Below are positions 1 through 6,563 of a stretch of DNA of 7,928 nt, piece after piece. Each line of letters starts with the position of its first letter. Position 1 is the first letter of the stretch. A program made the translations under genes and the position numbers. The notes below the pieces were generated by a model. The model worked only from the letters and a program-made list of their open reading frames with translations. It did not search any database and had not been told where the DNA came from. The stretch spans positions 1 through 7,928 of the forward strand of contig JACMOJ010000147.1 in the NCBI GenBank assembly GCA_014378085.1, given 5' to 3'. This stretch comes from Burkholderiales bacterium. GTDB lineage: Bacteria > Pseudomonadota > Gammaproteobacteria > Burkholderiales > Usitatibacteraceae.

Positions 1-1
1 C

Positions 2-82
2 ACACTAGAAGATGTTTACGACGGCGAGCCCGACGGGGAATGGCGCTTGGCACGCGCCAAACGCCTTGATGCTGCGTCGTAG
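2..82 (+). CDS. C-terminal end of an unidentified protein (partial)
   Basis: Reading from base 2 gives 26 codons ending in TAG at 80-82. The peptide begins TLEDVYDGEPDGEWRLARAK and is mixed, charged and soluble-looking, unlike the arginine-rich or stop-containing alternatives in the other two frames. The 5' part lies outside the window, so neither length nor family can be given. The stop lies 13 bp before the 14-bp repeat array and 68 bp before the preferred start of the pseudouridine synthase on the same strand, so the two could share a transcript. The frame choice rests only on amino-acid composition and on the stop position, so this is a tentative call. Confidence 0.45.
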   Translation, partial: TLEDVYDGEPDGEWRLARAKRLDAAS

Positions 83-95
83 CGGCGAGTGAAAA

Positions 96-165
96 TGAAT
101 CGGCCGAAATGAAGCGGTCAGAATGAATTGGCCACAATGAATTGGCCACTGTGAATCGGCCACTG
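96..165 (+). repeat. Five tandem copies of a 14-bp repeat overlapping a gene start
   Basis: Units start exactly 14 bp apart at 96, 110, 124, 138 and 152, with consensus TGAATYGGCCACNN. Unit 2 (TGAAGCGGTCAGAA) is the most diverged and units 4 and 5 differ by one base. Each unit is preceded by A or G, so every junction reads ATGA or GTGA. Each of the first four units therefore holds a complete five-codon ORF (MNRPK, MKRSE, MNWPQ, MNWPL) whose TGA overlaps the next start codon. The fifth start, GTG at 151, is the likely start of the pseudouridine synthase. The array looks like repeated duplication of the gene's own first codons. Whether it is translated or regulatory is unknown. Confidence 0.9.
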
Positions 166-1077
166 CCGGTACGCGACGGCGTCGGACCGAGTGTGATCGT
201 GCTGCCGCATACTGACGGCCGCTGGGTGACAATGCTTGATTTTCTTGACGAGAAGTTTCCCGGCGTTGATCGCGCGGAGATTGCCGACCGAATGCAGCGT
301 GGCGATGTGTGTGACGCCGATGGTGAACCCGTGCTGCCAACCGCGCCCTACCAGCCTCAACAAAAGCTCTACTACTACCGCGAGATTGTCGACGAGCCGC
401 GGCTGCCGTTTGAGGAACAGGTGGTTTTTGAAGACGAGCTATTGGTGATCGCGGACAAGCCACACTTTTTGCCGGTGACCCCCGGCGGGCGGTTCTTGCA
501 ACAAACCTTGCTGGTGCGTTTGAAGCGGCGTCTTGGGATCGAAACTCTAGCACCGATGCACCGTATTGATCGTGAGACGGCGGGGTTGGTGTTGTTCACC
601 AAACAGCCCGCAACGCGTGGCGCCTACCAGTCATTGTTTGAGAAACGTGTGGTTGAAAAATCCTACGAAGCGTGGGCCGCGTGGAAGGAACAACTCGTGA
701 TGCCATTGGTCTATCGCAGTTACCTAGAAGAGAGTGAACACTTTATGCGGATGCGCGAAGTGCCCGGCCGCGAGCCGAATAGCGAAACGGCGATTGCGCT
801 ATTCGAACAACAGGGAAGCCACGCCCGTTATCAACTTTCACCTGTGACTGGCAAAAAGCATCAGTTGCGGTTACATATGGCCGCCCTTGGTATGCCGATT
901 TTGAACGACCAAATTTATCCGGTGCATTTCACTGCCGCGGAGGCTGACCATACCAAGCCATTGCAACTGCTGGCCAAATCAATTGCGTTTGCCGATCCCA
1001 TCACCGGTCAAACACGGTGTTTCACAAGTGCTCTTAAGCTTGCAGGCCCACCACTCGCCAACCCATCGCTAGGCTGA
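151..1077 (+). CDS. RluA-family pseudouridine synthase
   Basis: This is a 308-residue protein that should isomerise specific uridines in rRNA or tRNA to pseudouridine in the cytoplasm. The target site cannot be deduced. Residues 5-14 (LPVRDGVGPS) match the N-terminus I recall for this subgroup. An S4-like region follows at about 26-80, then DKPHFLPVTPGGRFLQ at about 107-122. The RluA catalytic motif is MHRIDRETAGL with nucleophile Asp140, and the third family motif appears as TGKKHQLRLHMAALG. GTG at 151 is chosen because it is the last start in the repeat chain and gives MNRPLPVRDG, matching the MNRP of unit 1. TTG at 142 is the only longer in-frame alternative, since a TGA at 124-126 closes the frame. 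No Shine-Dalgarno sequence is visible at either start, which is odd. The reading frame is intact and its codon use looks like that of the neighbours. Confidence 0.9.
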   Translation: MNRPLPVRDGVGPSVIVLPHTDGRWVTMLDFLDEKFPGVDRAEIADRMQRGDVCDADGEPVLPTAPYQPQQKLYYYREIVDEPRLPFEEQVVFEDELLVIADKPHFLPVTPGGRFLQQTLLVRLKRRLGIETLAPMHRIDRETAGLVLFTKQPATRGAYQSLFEKRVVEKSYEAWAAWKEQLVMPLVYRSYLEESEHFMRMREVPGREPNSETAIALFEQQGSHARYQLSPVTGKKHQLRLHMAALGMPILNDQIYPVHFTAAEADHTKPLQLLAKSIAFADPITGQTRCFTSALKLAGPPLANPSLG

Positions 1078-1080
1078 ATT

Positions 1081-1113
1081 CTGCACGCGGTGCAGCGGCA
1101 GGTTGAATCCTGC
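1081..1113. other. Two adjacent short hairpins between genes
   Basis: CTGCAC at 1081-1086 pairs with GTGCAG at 1090-1095 across a 3-base loop. GCAGG at 1098-1102 pairs with CCTGC at 1109-1113 across a 6-base loop. Both lie in the 50-bp gap between the pseudouridine synthase stop and the next ATG. No T-run follows, so these are not a convincing intrinsic terminator. They could be a weak attenuating structure, an mRNA-end stabiliser or chance. Confidence 0.35.
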
Positions 1114-1127
1114 TAACCTTTACGGCT

Positions 1128-2413
1128 ATGTCTTCTACGCCACCACAAGCTGTCGTTACGCAATCGTCGATCCAGGCAATCGTCTGGGCACCAGCCACTG
1201 CCGCCGCCAAGCCGAGCGGACTGTGCACCGATTGTGGAATATCGCGCACCGTCGATGACAAGCGTTGCGGTCAGGCCTGCCAATTTCTCGCGCCAGACTA
1301 TCCGAATCTGGAAGCCAACGTGCATGGGCGGTCACGTGATGAGACCAAGCCGGACGAGTTTTTTTTTGGGCCATTCCGGCGGATGGTCCGTGCCGCACTT
1401 GCGAGCCCTAGCCCTGGCGCGCAGTGGACGGGCATCACGACACGTATCGCGGAACGATTGCTCGAAACAGGCGCGGTTGAAGCGGTACTCACGATGGCAC
1501 CGGACCCCAATGATGCATGGCGGCCAGTGCCGGTGATTGTCACAAAGGCGGAAGGGATGCAGCAGTGCCGCGGTATGCGGATGGGTTACGCGCCATTATT
1601 GGCGTTGCTCGAACCTGTCGCGGCATGCGGTTATAAACGTATTGCCGTGATCGGCATTCCCTGCCAAGTCTATGCGTTGCGGTCCATCGAAGCCGAGCTG
1701 GGGTTGGAGCAGCTTTATGTAATCGGCACGCCATGTTCGGACAACACCACTACCGAACGTTTTCATCAGTTTTTGGAACTGATTTCCGAGGAACCACAAA
1801 ACATCAACTATCTCGAATTTCGCGCCGATCACCACGTCGAAATTCGTTATACCGATGGTCGCGTCCAAAGCGATTCCGTTTCTGATGCTGCCGTTATCCA
1901 AACTGCCCAACGATTTTTTTCCGATGACCTGCCGCACTTGTGTGGATTACACCAACGTGTTGGCCGATATCACCGTGGGTTTCAGGGGGGGGAAGGGCAA
2001 CAGTGGCTGATTGTGCGTAACGAACGCGGTGAAGAACTCTTGAACCTACTTGGTGAGGAAGTTGTCACCGAAGCGCCGGGCAGTCGCGGTAAACGGTTCG
2101 GACCGGTGAAGGGATTTTTGGGCAAGATTGAGCGTGCGGCGGGCGGTTTGCCGTTGCGTTCGATGCCCGACTGGTTGCGCCCTATCGTGGGGTGGCTGAT
2201 GCCAAAGGTCGGGCCGCGCTGGCTGGAGTTTGCCCGCGCTCGCGTCGAAATGAAAGCCATTGAGACGGTGCTTCATTTGCGTCGGGAGCACGCGGCAAAA
2301 TCAAATACATGGTGCCTGCGCATTTGTCGAAACTGGTCGCGCCGTATGGCTTGACACCGCAGGAAGATGAACGTAAACCTACTAATTACACGGACCAAAA
2401 CGAGGCATCATGA
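1128..2413 (+). pseudogene. FrhB-type Fe-S flavoprotein (BciB/HCAR-like), broken by three indels
   Basis: The family (F420 hydrogenase/dehydrogenase beta subunit type) includes the divinyl-reductase BciB and plant 7-hydroxymethyl-chlorophyll a reductase, which use FAD and [4Fe-4S] clusters. Visible features are Cys33, 36, 47 and 51 (GLCTDCG, RCGQACQFL), then GMRMGYAPLLALLEP, IGIPC (Cys179) and IGTPCSDNTTTERFH (Cys203). As written, the frame runs 1128-2354 (408 aa). Three single-base changes disturb it: one extra base near 1867-1869, one missing at about 1984-1992, and one missing in the A4 run 2297-2300. Between the first two, frame 1 encodes IPFLMLPLSKLPNDFF, then TCRTCVDYTNVLADITVGF, the expected cluster-binding CxxC segment. 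After the third, the other frame gives 37 residues (IKYMVPAHLSKLVAPYGLTP onward) ending at 2411-2413. Restored length is about 428 aa. The true substrate is unknown because no chlorophyll genes are nearby. Decay or sequence error are both possible. Confidence 0.82.
2402..2405 (+). promoter_or_regulatory. Shine-Dalgarno GAGG for the amidase
   Basis: GAGG lies 4 bases before the ATG at 2410. The spacing is short, but the site also sits inside the restored 3' end of the preceding gene, whose TGA overlaps this ATG. That fits translational coupling. Confidence 0.5.
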
Positions 2414-3024
2414 AGTCAACCAAGTGGTTTGCCGCCAGCCTATGCGCCGCCATCCTTACCATTAGCGGTGGCTGTGCCGCACCGTCGAAACCAAGCGCAC
2501 CGCTGCTGCGGGTGATCCCGGTTGCAGAGTGGGGCGGCACGCCGATGGAATCTCCGACAACGGCGAAGCGACATTCGCCGCAGTGGATTACGCTTCACCA
2601 CGGTGGGGTCGCATTCCTGCGTGACAAAGACCCGAAACAATACTTGCGTAATTTGCAGTCATGGTCGCGCGGTACGCGCAAGTGGGCAGACATTCCGTAC
2701 CACTACCTGATTGACTTGGACGGCAACGTCTACGAGGGGCGCGACGTCAACTACGCGGGCGACACCAATACCGAATATGACCCGACCGGCCACGCGTTAA
2801 TTGTGGTGCTGGGTAACTTTGAAGAGGTTGATCCCAACCCCGCGCAATTAGAGGCGGTGACAGCGACCATGGCGATGTTGTCGAAACGATTCAACATAAG
2901 CCCGGAAAAGATCGGCGGGCACAAGGATTATTCTGCGCAAACTGCCTGCCCGGGGAAGTCGTTGTACCCGTACTTGCAGAATGGTTACTTCAAGCAGCAG
3001 GTTGCTGACACGCTGCGGCGATAG
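2410..3024 (+). CDS. N-acetylmuramoyl-L-alanine amidase (Amidase_2/PGRP), putative lipoprotein
   Basis: This 204-residue protein is expected to cut the amide bond between MurNAc and L-Ala of peptidoglycan, or of muropeptides, in the periplasm. The N-terminus (KSTK, then a hydrophobic stretch to about residue 20) is a signal peptide. It is followed by SGGC with Cys22 as a candidate lipidation site. The lipobox is imperfect, because position -3 is Ser rather than Leu. The amidase fold spans about 35-200. ITLHHGG holds the first zinc ligand (His63, or the adjacent His64), PYHYLIDLDGNVYEGRD is the conserved core, and GGHKDYSAQTACPGK gives His171 and Cys180 as further zinc ligands. The length fits a single-domain AmpD/PGRP-like enzyme with no extra binding domain. 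Its ATG overlaps the TGA of the restored FrhB-type gene (ATGA, 2410-2413). It could act in wall turnover with the downstream transpeptidase-like lipoprotein. Confidence 0.9.
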   Translation: MKSTKWFAASLCAAILTISGGCAAPSKPSAPLLRVIPVAEWGGTPMESPTTAKRHSPQWITLHHGGVAFLRDKDPKQYLRNLQSWSRGTRKWADIPYHYLIDLDGNVYEGRDVNYAGDTNTEYDPTGHALIVVLGNFEEVDPNPAQLEAVTATMAMLSKRFNISPEKIGGHKDYSAQTACPGKSLYPYLQNGYFKQQVADTLRR

Positions 3025-3028
3025 ACCG

Positions 3029-3136
3029 CGCCGCGGTGTCTACCGCGATCGCTGCCGCGATCTCTACCGCGGCGTCTACTGCGGTGTCTACCGCGATCGC
3101 TGCCGCAATCCATTCCGCCATCCGCGCCGGAATTCC
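3029..3136. repeat. Degenerate 12-bp tandem repeat, about nine units
   Basis: Units step by 12 bp from 3029. Examples are TACCGCGATCGC at 3041 and again at 3089, TGCCGCGATCTC at 3053, TACCGCGGCGTC at 3065 and TACTGCGGTGTC at 3077. The first and last units are more diverged. A higher-order 48-bp periodicity is exact over 26 bp (3033-3058 equals 3081-3106). Two copies contain the palindrome GCGATCGC (3045-3052, 3093-3100). The array begins 5 bp after the amidase stop and lies in the spacer before sppA. A 12-bp unit keeps reading frame, and one + frame reads as an alanine/serine/threonine-rich stretch, but no start codon or RBS supports translation. Confidence 0.85.
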
Positions 3137-3144
3137 TGCGGCTC

Positions 3145-3161
3145 GGGTGACATAATCACCC
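3145..3161. promoter_or_regulatory. Perfect inverted repeat upstream of sppA
   Basis: GGGTGA at 3145-3150 is the exact reverse complement of TCACCC at 3156-3161, with loop CATAA. The centre contains CATAAT (3151-3156), which resembles a -10 hexamer, but no good -35 lies at 16-18 bp. No T-run follows, so it is not an obvious terminator. It could be an operator overlapping a weak promoter for sppA, or a stem at the end of the amidase transcript. The inverted repeat is certain; its role is a guess. Confidence 0.4.
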
Positions 3162-3230
3162 TGTCGTCACATCCCGGTAGGTGAGCAGACAGTCTTCTCG
3201 CGATACTGCCGCGGTCGACAAAATTTCTTC

Positions 3231-3234
3231 GGAG
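3231..3234 (+). promoter_or_regulatory. Shine-Dalgarno GGAG for sppA
   Basis: GGAG with a 5-base spacer to the ATG at 3240. It is well placed and supports that start over other in-frame codons. Confidence 0.7.
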
Positions 3235-3239
3235 AATTC

Positions 3240-5123
3240 ATGGCCTATTCTGCATTTGATCCACCCAAGTCAATCCTCGCCCGCATTTGGGGAGCAATTG
3301 ATAGCACCCGACGTTTCCTTTTTAACGCCATTTTTCTCGTCATCGTGGTGGCCATTGTTGTCGCGCTGGTATTGCCATCAGGCGTGACTTTGCAGGAGAA
3401 AACGGCGCTGGTGTTAAATCTCGACGGACGTATTGTTGAGCAGCGCGCAGGCGGAGCCCGTGAAAAATTGATGGGTAGTCTCGGTGGTAACGACGAGACC
3501 GGCCAGATTCAATTGCGCGACATTCTCACCGTGCTTGATGCGGCGGCGAAGGATCCTAAAATTGATCGTGTGCTGCTGCAACTCGATCAGTTTCCCGGTG
3601 CGGGACTATCCAGCTTGCGAGAAGTCGGCGCCGCGATTACGCGTTTTCGCGCCAGCGGAAAACAGGTGTTTGCTTGGGCGGGTAGCTACGATCAAGCAAG
3701 TTATTACCTTGCTGCACACGCCGATGAGGTGTACCTCCACCCGATGGGCATGTTGATGATGCAGGGCTTCGGCCGTTATCGGAACTACTACAAAGACGCG
3801 CTGGATCGTGTTGGCGTGTCGGCGAACGTGATTCGCTCAGGAAAGTATAAAAACTTCGGCGAGCCGTTCTTCACCACTGCGCCATCTAAAGAAACGATGG
3901 AGTCGGACAAGTACTTGTACGACGGTTTGTGGGCGACATTTACCGGCGACGTGGAGAAGGTGCGCAAGTTTGAGGTTGGTACCGTAAACAAGAGCATCGA
4001 TGATGTGGTGGCCAATCTGAAAGCTACCGGTGGTGATGCCGCGAAGATGGCGCTTGACACCAAACTGGTGACCGCACTGAAAACGCGTGACGAACTGCGT
4101 GCCATGTTCATTGAAAAAGGTGCGAAAGACGAAGATAAAAAAACCTTCCGCCAAGTCTCGATGTCCGCGTATCTGAGTACGCTCAAATCAAAGATGTCGG
4201 GCGATGCGATCGGGGTGGTGGTGGCAGAGGGCGAGATCAGTGATGGTATCGAGTCACCCGGCAAGATTGGCGGCCGTTCGACGGCTGAGCTAATTCGTAA
4301 GGCACGTGACGACGAAAAAATCAAAGCGGTGGTGCTGCGGGTGAATTCACCCGGCGGTAGCGCCTATGGCTCGGAGCTGATTCGCCGCGAGTTGGAGCTC
4401 ACCCGCAAAGCCGGCAAACCGGTCGTGGTATCGATGGGCAATGTTGCGGCATCCGGCGGCTACTGGATTGCGATGGCGGCAGACGAAGTGATCGCGGACG
4501 CCGCGACTATTACCGGCTCAATCGGTGTATTTGGCATGTTGCCAACCGGTGAAAAGACGATGGAGAAACTTTCTGTCTACACCGGCGGTTATCACACCAC
4601 ATGGCTGGGCAGTGCCATGTACGATCCGCGCCGTGCGCTTGATCCACGTATGGCCGAACTGGTGAAATTATCGATTGACCGCATCTACACCGACTTCACC
4701 ACCAAGGCCGCGGCGGCGCGCAAAACCACGCCGGACAAGATAGACGAAATTGCGCAAGGTCGCGTCTGGACCGGTGCACAAGCCAAGGATCGCGGGCTGA
4801 TTGATCGCACTGGTAGCTTTGCTGATGCGGTGAAAGCTGCCACGACACGTGCCAAGCTTGAAGAGGGCGTGCGCCTCGCCTACATCGAAGCCGATCGTAG
4901 CAAGTTTGAATCGTTCATCGAGCGTTTTGCCACACGCGCGGCGGCTGACTATGCCGCCGGTATTGCGAGACAGTTTGATACCGCGCTGGGTACCAGCATC
5001 TTGCCGCGTAGTGTGGCGGCCGAAGCGCAACGTGATCTGACATGGCTGGCCGAAATCGCAGAGCGTGGCAAGACCGGCTTCCCGTTTGCCGCCGTCGCGC
5101 ATTGTTTGTGCGGTAAGGACTAA
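3240..5123 (+). CDS. sppA: Signal peptide peptidase SppA, 67K type (family S49)
   Basis: This is a 627-residue inner-membrane serine protease that degrades signal peptides after their release from secreted proteins. The length matches the two-domain E. coli type (618 aa) rather than the short form of Gram-positives. One membrane segment lies at about 26-45, with basic residues (RR) just before it, predicting a cytoplasmic N-terminus and a periplasmic catalytic part. The S49 domain occurs twice. The N-terminal copy supplies the general base Lys204 in SGKYKNFGEPF. The C-terminal copy supplies the nucleophile Ser405 in GNVAASGGYWIA, preceded by LRVNSPGGSAYGSELI from 366. The Lys-Ser spacing of 201 fits E. 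coli (Lys209/Ser409). The C-terminus (FAAVAHCLCGKD) matches my recollection of proteobacterial homologues. The frame is intact. The next gene begins 2 bp after the stop, so the two are very likely one operon. Confidence 0.95.
   Translation: MAYSAFDPPKSILARIWGAIDSTRRFLFNAIFLVIVVAIVVALVLPSGVTLQEKTALVLNLDGRIVEQRAGGAREKLMGSLGGNDETGQIQLRDILTVLDAAAKDPKIDRVLLQLDQFPGAGLSSLREVGAAITRFRASGKQVFAWAGSYDQASYYLAAHADEVYLHPMGMLMMQGFGRYRNYYKDALDRVGVSANVIRSGKYKNFGEPFFTTAPSKETMESDKYLYDGLWATFTGDVEKVRKFEVGTVNKSIDDVVANLKATGGDAAKMALDTKLVTALKTRDELRAMFIEKGAKDEDKKTFRQVSMSAYLSTLKSKMSGDAIGVVVAEGEISDGIESPGKIGGRSTAELIRKARDDEKIKAVVLRVNSPGGSAYGSELIRRELELTRKAGKPVVVSMGNVAASGGYWIAMAADEVIADAATITGSIGVFGMLPTGEKTMEKLSVYTGGYHTTWLGSAMYDPRRALDPRMAELVKLSIDRIYTDFTTKAAAARKTTPDKIDEIAQGRVWTGAQAKDRGLIDRTGSFADAVKAATTRAKLEEGVRLAYIEADRSKFESFIERFATRAAADYAAGIARQFDTALGTSILPRSVAAEAQRDLTWLAEIAERGKTGFPFAAVAHCLCGKD
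5115..5119 (+). promoter_or_regulatory. Shine-Dalgarno AAGGA deciding the start at 5126
   Basis: AAGGA lies in the last codons of sppA, 6 bases before ATG 5126. It favours this start over the in-frame GTG at 5165, which would give a more typical 23-residue lipoprotein signal but has no clear ribosome-binding site. Confidence 0.65.
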
Positions 5124-5125
5124 GC

Positions 5126-6553
5126 ATGCAGGTTGTGTACGTCGGCGTGTGCGGTCTATCCACCGTGGGCCAAGTCGGGAAATTAATACGATTCGGCTTG
5201 GCATTTCCGCTGGCGGTGGTGTGGTTATCGGCGTGTTCAATTTTGCCGACCGAAAAGCGCCACACACCAGCTGAGATCGCAGCGTATCAGGCGACGGATT
5301 TTGTTGCACCGATTGCGTCAGCTGAGGGGGAGCGCGCCGCGCGTGAAGAAGGCTTAAAGCTTATCCGTGACGCGCTCGCATTGCCAGCGGGCTTCGACCC
5401 CAATGGCATCGTGCCGGGTGCGCTCGGCAACATCGGTTTCTTGAACGTCGAAAAGGAAGCTGGGCTTGGGCTGCTGTTGAATACCTTGCCAGTGCTGGCG
5501 AGTAAAGACGCGGCATACCAGCGCGGCGTGCTGACGTTTGCCTATACCTACTACGCCAAAGAATCGGCCGCATCACTGATGGTGCTGCTCACCAACCTCA
5601 ACACGCCGCGTGAATTTGCCATCGCTGCTTACGCGCTGTTAAAAGCTGATGGCGCTATTGGACAGCGCTCCTACATCCGCGCCACCATGAAAAATGCGTT
5701 TACGGATTGGGCCAATGAGCCGCGCCTGCAACGGCTCGAATATGTGTTGACCACCGACTTGACCGCCGAAATCCGCCAGCGCCCGCCGTTGGTGGATCTG
5801 CTGGCCCACCCGATCCGCGCGGGCAAGCCGGTTATCTACAGCTTTCAACGACAAGACCGCCAGCGATTCGGACTGGCGGTGGTGCGGGGCGCGGATGGAC
5901 GGTTTGTACGCAATGCGGATGGCAGCCTGTTTCACGTCGCGCATCTTGCCAACGCGATGTCCAATTTGCCGGGCACCATTACCAACGGCAACACGCCGCA
6001 AGGGTTGTTCACCATCGTTGGCGCAGGCACCGCCACTAACAAATGGATCGGACCCACACCGTACCTGCATTCAAAAATTCCGGTCGAGGCAACGGTCGCA
6101 GAGTTCGAACACGTCGAAACAAATCAAGTACCAAACTCGTGGAATGACGGCGTTTATCAGAGCTTTTTGCCTGAAACATGGCGTCAATACGTGCCTTTTA
6201 CTGAAGCGTTGTTCGCTGGTCGCGCGGGGCGTGATGAAATGTTGATCCACGGTACCACCATCAATTCCAACTATTACCGGGGCGCGTCGTTTTACCCCGG
6301 CACACCGTCAGCGGGTTGTTTGGTCGCGATGGAAACGTGGCGGCCCGAAGATGGCCGGCAACAGACCAGCGACCAGTTATCACTTGCCAAAGCGTTCACC
6401 CGCGACGGCATCGACCGTGGTTACTTGGTGGTGGTGGAGCTAGACGATCGGCTGGAGCCGGTCACGCTGTTGGACGTGAAAGCGAGTCTGGATGATGCGG
6501 AGACTCGCATCACTAGTCAGTTTGGTGCCACTCGTCTCAGTACAAATCGCTAG
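5126..6553 (+). CDS. Lipoprotein with divergent L,D-transpeptidase (YkuD-like) domain
   Basis: This is a 475-residue predicted lipoprotein. A hydrophobic stretch ends in the lipobox LSAC, with Cys37 lipidated. The signal is long because of an N-terminal extension before KLIRFG. Residues about 45-230 are an alanine-rich helical region that I do not recognise. The C-terminal half resembles an L,D-transpeptidase: NGNTPQG (287-293), then IHGT with His375, then SAGC with nucleophile Cys398. Such enzymes form 3-3 crosslinks in peptidoglycan or attach lipoproteins to it. Two points differ from classical YkuD: the usual Arg two residues after the Cys (GCxR) is absent (GCLVAME), and the segment between His and Cys is 22 residues. 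The activity is therefore an inference. It follows sppA by 2 bp and is probably co-transcribed with it. An anchored envelope enzyme fits the amidase-SppA context. The end faces a convergent gene 10 bp away. Confidence 0.75.
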   Translation: MQVVYVGVCGLSTVGQVGKLIRFGLAFPLAVVWLSACSILPTEKRHTPAEIAAYQATDFVAPIASAEGERAAREEGLKLIRDALALPAGFDPNGIVPGALGNIGFLNVEKEAGLGLLLNTLPVLASKDAAYQRGVLTFAYTYYAKESAASLMVLLTNLNTPREFAIAAYALLKADGAIGQRSYIRATMKNAFTDWANEPRLQRLEYVLTTDLTAEIRQRPPLVDLLAHPIRAGKPVIYSFQRQDRQRFGLAVVRGADGRFVRNADGSLFHVAHLANAMSNLPGTITNGNTPQGLFTIVGAGTATNKWIGPTPYLHSKIPVEATVAEFEHVETNQVPNSWNDGVYQSFLPETWRQYVPFTEALFAGRAGRDEMLIHGTTINSNYYRGASFYPGTPSAGCLVAMETWRPEDGRQQTSDQLSLAKAFTRDGIDRGYLVVVELDDRLEPVTLLDVKASLDDAETRITSQFGATRLSTNR

Positions 6554-6563
6554 CACTTCAAGC

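Noticed and set aside
142..150. TTG start at 142 for the pseudouridine synthase
   Set aside because: It lies inside repeat unit 4, has no Shine-Dalgarno, and adds only three residues. GTG 151 aligns with the starts of the other repeat units and with the MNRP of unit 1.
1359..1367. T9 run as another possible indel
   Set aside because: The frame reads sensibly on both sides (PDEFFFGPFRRM), in line with the family, so no shift is needed.
1914..1920. T7 run first suspected as the frameshift site in the FrhB-type gene
   Set aside because: Frame 1 is continuous across it (LPNDFFPMTCRTC), so the run has the correct length and the shift lies upstream near 1867-1869.
3045..3100. Two GCGATCGC palindromes as cyanobacterial HIP1 elements
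   Set aside because: Both are part of the 12-bp tandem repeat rather than dispersed genomic copies, and the genes look proteobacterial.
2990..3121. 43-codon alanine-rich ORF on the reverse strand (MAEWIAAAIAVDTAVDAAVE onward)
   Set aside because: It is produced almost entirely by the 12-bp repeat, overlaps the amidase end antisense, and has no convincing ribosome-binding site.
2981..3184. + strand ORF with YRDRCRDLYRGVY repeats
   Set aside because: It starts inside the amidase in another frame, is just the repeat read as arginine/cysteine codons, and has no start signal.
3788..4324. 178-codon reverse-strand ORF inside sppA
   Set aside because: It lies antisense to a well-supported, motif-bearing gene and shows a serine-rich shadow composition.
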